In this document: piece after piece, positions 6,846 through 10,967 of the stretch
Layout of the letters: every line of letters begins with the position of its first letter
Numbering within the stretch: position 1 is the first letter of the stretch
The notes under the pieces: generated by a model
The model's database searches: none
Told to the model about the DNA's origin: nothing
What the model saw: only the letters and a program-made list of their open reading frames with translations
Translations under genes and position numbers: made by a program
NCBI GenBank assembly: GCA_964617875.1
Contig: CAZUAI010000125.1
Location: forward strand, 1 to 10,967
DNA: 10,967 bases
Direction: 5' to 3'
DNA from: CAZMVY01 sp964617875
Lineage (GTDB): Bacteria > Planctomycetota > Phycisphaerae > UBA1845 > PWPN01

Positions 6846-7247
6846 ATGACGTCCACTCCAGCCGCGCTCTCCCCAACCGCCGTTCATCAATCGTGCCTGC
6901 ATTATTGGGACGAACTTGCCGAGCGTCTTCGCTCGACGGCCCCGTGGGAGTGGCCCGAGCGGGTGACGCCGTGGCTCACCGAACTTGCAGGCCTCCGTGA
7001 GGGCGCCTCGGCATCCGAGGATCCCGATTTCGTCCGCCTGGCCGCCGTCCTTGCCATGCTTGACGCCATTGGCCGCCTCCACCGCTCGCGGACCGGTGCC
7101 ATGGATGACGCCTTCCGAACCGTCCGCGCCGATGTCTTCGAAGCCATTCAGCAGTTCCTGTCGCCGCAGGAGGTGTTCGGCCTCCTTGACGCGGTCGACT
7201 TCGAGAGCCGGTCGCTGGAGCGCGTGTTCGCCACGGAAGCCGCGTAA
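6846..7247 (+). CDS. Small helical hypothetical protein (133 aa)
   Basis: I do not recognise a family. The 133-residue product has no signal peptide, no membrane segment and no cysteine-metal motif (a single Cys17), so it is probably cytoplasmic. It looks almost wholly alpha-helical: an HYWDELAERLRS helix near 19-30, a Trp-rich turn (WEWPERVTPW, 34-43), a long helix with FVRLAAVLAMLDAIGRLH (62-79) and a C-terminal LSPQEVFGLLDAVDFESRSL segment (105-124). AGGGAG (6833-6838) stands 7 nt before the ATG and a strong promoter lies upstream, so the gene is probably expressed. It is 89 bp before the exported lyase-like gene on the same strand and could share its transcript. The codon pattern is GC-rich at third positions as in its neighbours. 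Confidence 0.75.
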   Translation: MTSTPAALSPTAVHQSCLHYWDELAERLRSTAPWEWPERVTPWLTELAGLREGASASEDPDFVRLAAVLAMLDAIGRLHRSRTGAMDDAFRTVRADVFEAIQQFLSPQEVFGLLDAVDFESRSLERVFATEAA

Positions 7248-7336
7248 CGCATACGGATACGTGCATACAGAAGCACATCGACTTCGCACCGATGGTGAAG
7301 TGGTAGACGCCGAAAAAACGAGAAAGGTTCTCTTGC

Positions 7337-9445
7337 ATGAACACGCCTCTTGCGCTCGCCCCGATCTTCGGCTGCCTGTGGGCCTGCGGCATTGCCGCAG
7401 CCGGCAGCGCGGAACGCGGGGCGTCGGCCCATGTTCGGCCGATCGACCTGACGGCCCTTCAACGTCATGCCGCTTCGCTACCCCCCGATGAGCGGCGAAT
7501 CGTCACGGACTACTTCGATGCCGCCCGGCGGTATGTGCTGACGCCCGACGACGGCTGCACCGGCGACCGCCAGAACAACATGCACATTCGCAACTTCGCC
7601 GAGCGGGCAAAGGGCGCGGCCGTGCTATCCGTGTTCGACGGGTTCTGGCCGGCGGAGTTGCGAGAACAGTGCCGGCGTGAGGCGGCGGCGTGGGTGGGCG
7701 AGATCGCCCAGGCGCACCGCCGGCAGGCGAACTTCGGCAACGAGTGGCAGGCCGCCTTCTGGGCGGCCGAGGGCGGCATCGCCGGCTGGTTCCTGTGGGA
7801 CCGCCTCGACGCCGACACCCGCGACGCCGTCGCCGAAATGGTGATCCGGCAGGCCGACCGCTTCATCGACAGTACGCCGAAGATGGGCTACCGCGCCAAC
7901 ACCGAGGCCGAGACCGTCGCGTGGAACAGCGCGATTCTCACGCTCGCCCCGAACATGATGCCGGGCCACCCGCATGCCGCCGACTGGGAGAGGGCCGCGA
8001 AGACATACCTCTACAACACGTTCGCCGTCGCCCGCGACGCGAACGATGCCACCGCCGGCGACGACGGCAAGCCCGTCCGCGAGTGGATCGTCGGCGTGAA
8101 CCTGTACGACGATTTCGCGATGGAGAACCACGCGCAGTTCCACATCGATTACGTCTTCGCCTGCTACCGCTTCCACATCCAGGGGGCGGCGATGTACGGC
8201 GTCGCCGGCCGCGCCATGCCGATGGCGTTCCGTCACCACGCACGCGACGTGTACGAGAGGGTTCTTCGGCCGTGCCTTGACCACGAAGGATTCTTTGCGT
8301 ATGTGCCCGACAACGACTGGAAGCGCTATCACAACTGGACCGAGTCGTGCGCAGTTCACGCCTATATCGCCACGCTGACGCAGGACGCCCTCGCCGCCGG
8401 CCTGGAACGTCGGGCGCTGGCGAACGCGATGCGGTACTGGAGGTCATTCCCCGAGGGCTTCGCGTACGACAACCCGTACGTCTGCGGGAAGGCGTGGACG
8501 TCGCGAGTCGCCGATGCCGTCCTGCTGCACGTCACGAGGGCTCAGGCGCCACCCGCGGTCCTGCCGGACGCCGCGATTGACGCACGCCTCGTCGGCACGC
8601 ATCGCCTCGAGACGCCCGATCTCCTCTCCCATACGTCGGCCGGCGGCAGCCTGCGAACCTGGTGCCGGGGCAAAGGCGACACCTGGGTGCGGTTCGTCTC
8701 GCCGCGCGCAGACGGGTGGATGCTGCTGCCGGTCGCCGGCAACTACGAGGGGCGCATCGACGGTAAACCCTTCGTTGCCCGCGGCACGACGCAGTGGCGA
8801 AAAGAAACCGACTGGTTCTGGGCGGTCCGGCAGGATGAACGCACGCAGGCGGCACAGGCGTTCGTTTCGCTGCCAAGCGAACTCGTCATCTGGCTGGAAC
8901 ACGCCCCGGCCGCCGCGATCGGCGGCGCCGCCCGGGTGGAAAACACGATCGCGGTCGAGAAACCGCACGCGCCGTTCACCATCTACTTCGAGGGCGGCCG
9001 AGCCGCATGGGAGCCGGGCCAGCCCCGTTGGGAGCCCGCCAACGCCGCAACGATTACGCACGCCCGCTGGCTCAACCTTCATGACCGCGTGGCATTGATC
9101 GCGTGCGTCCCCGACGACCAGCCCCGGCCCGTGTTCACCCTCCCGAAACCCGGCATACGGGACGCGGTTCGCATCCACACGCCGATCGCACCGGGCCGCG
9201 ATCACACGTTGTGCATAGTCGTTTCTCCGGGCCGGTCGCACCAGGAAACACCAAACGCGAAGGCGATTCTCCGCAGCACGGCGTCGGGCATGCTGATCGT
9301 CTCTTGCGACGGGAGAACGGTTGTGGCGGTCAACTTCGCAGCAGAGGCGATGCCCGTCGCCTTTATCCCCGGGCAAACCCCGGAATCGGTGCGACTTCCG
9401 CCCCGATCAGCGGCTGCCTGGCAGGATGGCAAGCGGCTCTTCTGA
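7337..9445 (+). CDS. Large exported protein, alpha/alpha-barrel plus beta-sandwich, polysaccharide-lyase-like
   Basis: The 702-residue product has an N-terminal hydrophobic export signal (about residues 4-22, likely cleavage near AAAGSA-ERG) with an unusual lack of basic residues before it. Residues about 35-400 are helical with Trp- and His-rich conserved-looking patches: GNEWQAAFWAAEGG (134-147), NTEAETVAWNSAIL (188-201), NLYDDFAMENHAQFHIDY (255-272) and HNWTESCAVHAY (332-343). This layout recalls the alpha/alpha toroid of heparinase II/III and alginate-lyase-type enzymes, where Asn, His and Tyr in such segments act in catalysis. Residues about 410-700 are beta-strand rich, consistent with the C-terminal sandwich of those lyases. 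The substrate cannot be told and a non-enzymatic role is possible. AAAGG (7323-7327) is 9 nt before the ATG. The gene converges with the aldo/keto reductase, 62 bp between stops. Confidence 0.85.
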   Translation: MNTPLALAPIFGCLWACGIAAAGSAERGASAHVRPIDLTALQRHAASLPPDERRIVTDYFDAARRYVLTPDDGCTGDRQNNMHIRNFAERAKGAAVLSVFDGFWPAELREQCRREAAAWVGEIAQAHRRQANFGNEWQAAFWAAEGGIAGWFLWDRLDADTRDAVAEMVIRQADRFIDSTPKMGYRANTEAETVAWNSAILTLAPNMMPGHPHAADWERAAKTYLYNTFAVARDANDATAGDDGKPVREWIVGVNLYDDFAMENHAQFHIDYVFACYRFHIQGAAMYGVAGRAMPMAFRHHARDVYERVLRPCLDHEGFFAYVPDNDWKRYHNWTESCAVHAYIATLTQDALAAGLERRALANAMRYWRSFPEGFAYDNPYVCGKAWTSRVADAVLLHVTRAQAPPAVLPDAAIDARLVGTHRLETPDLLSHTSAGGSLRTWCRGKGDTWVRFVSPRADGWMLLPVAGNYEGRIDGKPFVARGTTQWRKETDWFWAVRQDERTQAAQAFVSLPSELVIWLEHAPAAAIGGAARVENTIAVEKPHAPFTIYFEGGRAAWEPGQPRWEPANAATITHARWLNLHDRVALIACVPDDQPRPVFTLPKPGIRDAVRIHTPIAPGRDHTLCIVVSPGRSHQETPNAKAILRSTASGMLIVSCDGRTVVAVNFAAEAMPVAFIPGQTPESVRLPPRSAAAWQDGKRLF

Positions 9446-9507
9446 CGGATCGCAGGCGATGCGCTTCCCGCGACGGAGCACGAGCAACGGACCCCTGACA
9501 GCGAACC

Positions 9508-10704
9508 CTACGCGAACAAGGCCGCAACGCGACGCACGGTCCGTGCATTCGCCAGCCCGACCGGGCACGCATCGGCACACCTCGTGCAATCGCCGCAACG
9601 ATCCAGCCGGGAGACGACGCCCGGGCCCAGAGCCGCGAACTCGGCCCGCGCGTGGTCGCGCCACCCGTACTCGTCGTGGTACAGCCGTACGCGCATCAGG
9701 TCGTTCACCGGCACGCCGGCCGGGCACGCCTTGGCGCAGTCGCCGCACATCAGACACGCGCCGAACCGGCTCTCATGAAACTCCGCGGCGGCCTTGCGCT
9801 CCTCGGCCGTCGGCGCGGTGCTCCTGAGCTGAAGGCTCTTCACCATCTCGACCTGCTCCAGGGTGTTGATGCTTGTCAGCACCGTGTCGGCCCCGGCATC
9901 CAGGAGCGCCTTCACGTGCGGCTGGAACACCCCGGCGCCCTTCTCCACGGCCTTTCGCGCCCCGCTCTTCATCGCCATCACGCCGACGCCCTTCGCCTTC
10001 AGCTCGCGAAGGTTCTTCAGAAACTCCTGCGTCTTCGCGTCGGCCTTCTCCGACCGACCGCCCGGCACCGGAACCATCGACATCGACATCAGCGTCACGT
10101 CGAAGTAGTCCGGCGCCTTCTCCAGGACCATCCGCATCACACCGTTCATATCCCCATGGCACACGAAGCCCGTGTGACGGAGCTTGCCCTTCTTCTTCAG
10201 GCTGTCCTGCTGCTTCCGGATCGCGTCCAGGCGGGCCGGTGCTGCGCTGTGCAGCTCCGTGCAGATCGCGTCGGCGTGGTCCGTGCCGAGGATCCGGAAC
10301 ATGTCGTCGATCTCCGACTCCTTCTCCGGCGTATAGCTCTTGAGGACGAGAAACACCTTGTCGCGATACGCCCTCTCCGCCTTGAACAGGTCCCCCACCG
10401 CGACGATGCTCTTGCCGTTCACATAGCTTGCCGAGCTGTGTACGAGATTGACCCCGCTGTCGATCGCCGCCTTGAGCACGCGCGTCCCCTGCCGTTCGGA
10501 GATCAGGATCGCCCCGAAGCTCACCAGCGTCGCCGGATACCGCGACCGCCCGAACTCGCCGTACGGCAGCAGCGGCTTCGCCGGCCGCGTCGCCGGCGAC
10601 TGCGCCGCCTCCACCCAGGCCGCCAGACCCCCCGCCGCCACGCCGCAAGCCGCATTCACCAGAAACGTCCGCCGTGTGACCTGACCATCCGGCCCGCTAT
10701 TCAT
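9508..10704 (-). CDS. Tat-exported aldo/keto reductase with C-terminal 2x[4Fe-4S] ferredoxin domain
   Basis: The 398-residue product begins with a twin-arginine signal (TRRTFL, 10-15, then a hydrophobic Ala/Gly segment to about 34), so it should be folded with cofactor and exported. Residues about 45-295 form an aldo/keto reductase barrel. Of the usual tetrad, Tyr94 (SASY), Lys122 (LVLKSY) and His152 (ELHS) are present, but the Asp of the common NFFDTA motif is His89 (NLVHSS). The C-terminus holds two cluster motifs: C317-x2-C320-x2-C323-x3-C327-P and C370-x2-C373-x2-C376-x3-C380-P. This suggests electron transfer to an Fe-S partner. The substrate is unknown. ATG 10704 is chosen because GGGAG lies 8 nt upstream and the Tat motif stays close to the N-terminus; ATG 10719 is a possible longer start with only GGGG upstream. 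Confidence 0.9.
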   Translation of the reverse strand: MNSGPDGQVTRRTFLVNAACGVAAGGLAAWVEAAQSPATRPAKPLLPYGEFGRSRYPATLVSFGAILISERQGTRVLKAAIDSGVNLVHSSASYVNGKSIVAVGDLFKAERAYRDKVFLVLKSYTPEKESEIDDMFRILGTDHADAICTELHSAAPARLDAIRKQQDSLKKKGKLRHTGFVCHGDMNGVMRMVLEKAPDYFDVTLMSMSMVPVPGGRSEKADAKTQEFLKNLRELKAKGVGVMAMKSGARKAVEKGAGVFQPHVKALLDAGADTVLTSINTLEQVEMVKSLQLRSTAPTAEERKAAAEFHESRFGACLMCGDCAKACPAGVPVNDLMRVRLYHDEYGWRDHARAEFAALGPGVVSRLDRCGDCTRCADACPVGLANARTVRRVAALFA

Positions 10705-10712
10705 ACCAGCTA

Positions 10713-10717
10713 CTCCC
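10713..10717 (-). promoter_or_regulatory. Ribosome binding site of the aldo/keto reductase gene
   Basis: GGGAG on the minus strand lies 8 nt before ATG 10704. It favours this start over the ATG at 10719, whose own codon overlaps the site. Confidence 0.5.
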
Positions 10718-10842
10718 ATGAATGAACCCCGTACCCCGCGCCCGACATCCTACCCCAAGCACCACGGCAAGGAAAGCGTCATGCCCGCACCCGCCACGCC
10801 GCGAATGGGGCGCTGCGAGTACGTCCGCACCGCATGCAACCG

Positions 10843-10893
10843 TCTTTTTTCGCCCGCCTTCCTTCTCTCGCTCTCTCATTCTCGTTTCCCCCC
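10843..10893. other. Polypyrimidine/polypurine tract upstream of the reductase gene
   Basis: On the + strand 46 of 51 bases are pyrimidines, with T6 and C6 runs at the ends and CT repeats between. The tract lies about 140-190 bp upstream of the reductase start, in the noncoding end of the window (10705-10967). Such tracts can adopt unusual DNA structure; no function is shown. I saw no gene and no convincing promoter in the rest of this stretch. Confidence 0.5.
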
Positions 10894-10967
10894 ATTCGCC
10901 GCGTTGCCGTTCCTATCCCGCATTTCTCACCAGCTTTGGGTCGGCGCCGTCTTGGGGTAGGTGATTC

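Noticed and set aside
10697..10879. 60-codon minus-strand frame upstream of the reductase
   Set aside because: Its N-terminus is simply the translated purine tract, it overlaps the reductase start, and it shows no domain or conserved-looking segment.

Overview
The window is GC-rich bacterial chromosome of about 11 kb with eight protein genes. No rRNA, complete tRNA, CRISPR array, transposase or phage gene was found. No species can be named. A secreted thioredoxin-sialidase fusion, a large exported polysaccharide-lyase-like protein and a Tat-exported ferredoxin-type aldo/keto reductase together resemble gene sets of Planctomycetota and related free-living polysaccharide degraders. That placement is inference from gene content only.

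Left part (130-1920, + strand): one exported protein with an N-terminal thioredoxin-like domain and a C-terminal sialidase-like beta-propeller carrying Asp-boxes.

Centre (2016-6111, + strand): an aspartate-family amino acid cluster. It has homoserine dehydrogenase (hom), a COG3635-type phosphoglycerate-mutase-family protein that in this context is a candidate homoserine kinase, and aspartokinase (lysC). Aspartokinase makes aspartyl phosphate, homoserine dehydrogenase makes homoserine, and the middle gene may phosphorylate homoserine on the way to threonine. The aspartate semialdehyde dehydrogenase and threonine synthase genes are not in the window. lysC has two C-terminal ACT domains and an internal start with its own ribosome binding site, which should yield a separate regulatory beta subunit.

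Middle right (6113-7247): a minus-strand DM13-domain lipoprotein converges on lysC with a single base between the two stop codons. A divergent intergenic region of about 300 bp follows, holding a good sigma70-type promoter (6757-6785) that reads into a small helical protein of unknown function.

Right part (7337-10704): a 702-residue exported alpha/alpha-barrel plus beta-sandwich protein (+ strand) faces a Tat-exported aldo/keto reductase with two 4Fe-4S clusters (- strand). The last 263 bp are noncoding, with a polypyrimidine tract.

The observations most worth a second look are the candidate non-orthologous homoserine kinase, a slippery T-run at the end of the sialidase gene whose -1 frame is open into hom, the domain fusion in the first gene, the internal start in lysC, the replaced catalytic Asp in the reductase, and a fragment resembling the 5' part of tRNA-Leu. 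I saw no clear evidence for a wholly new multi-gene system.
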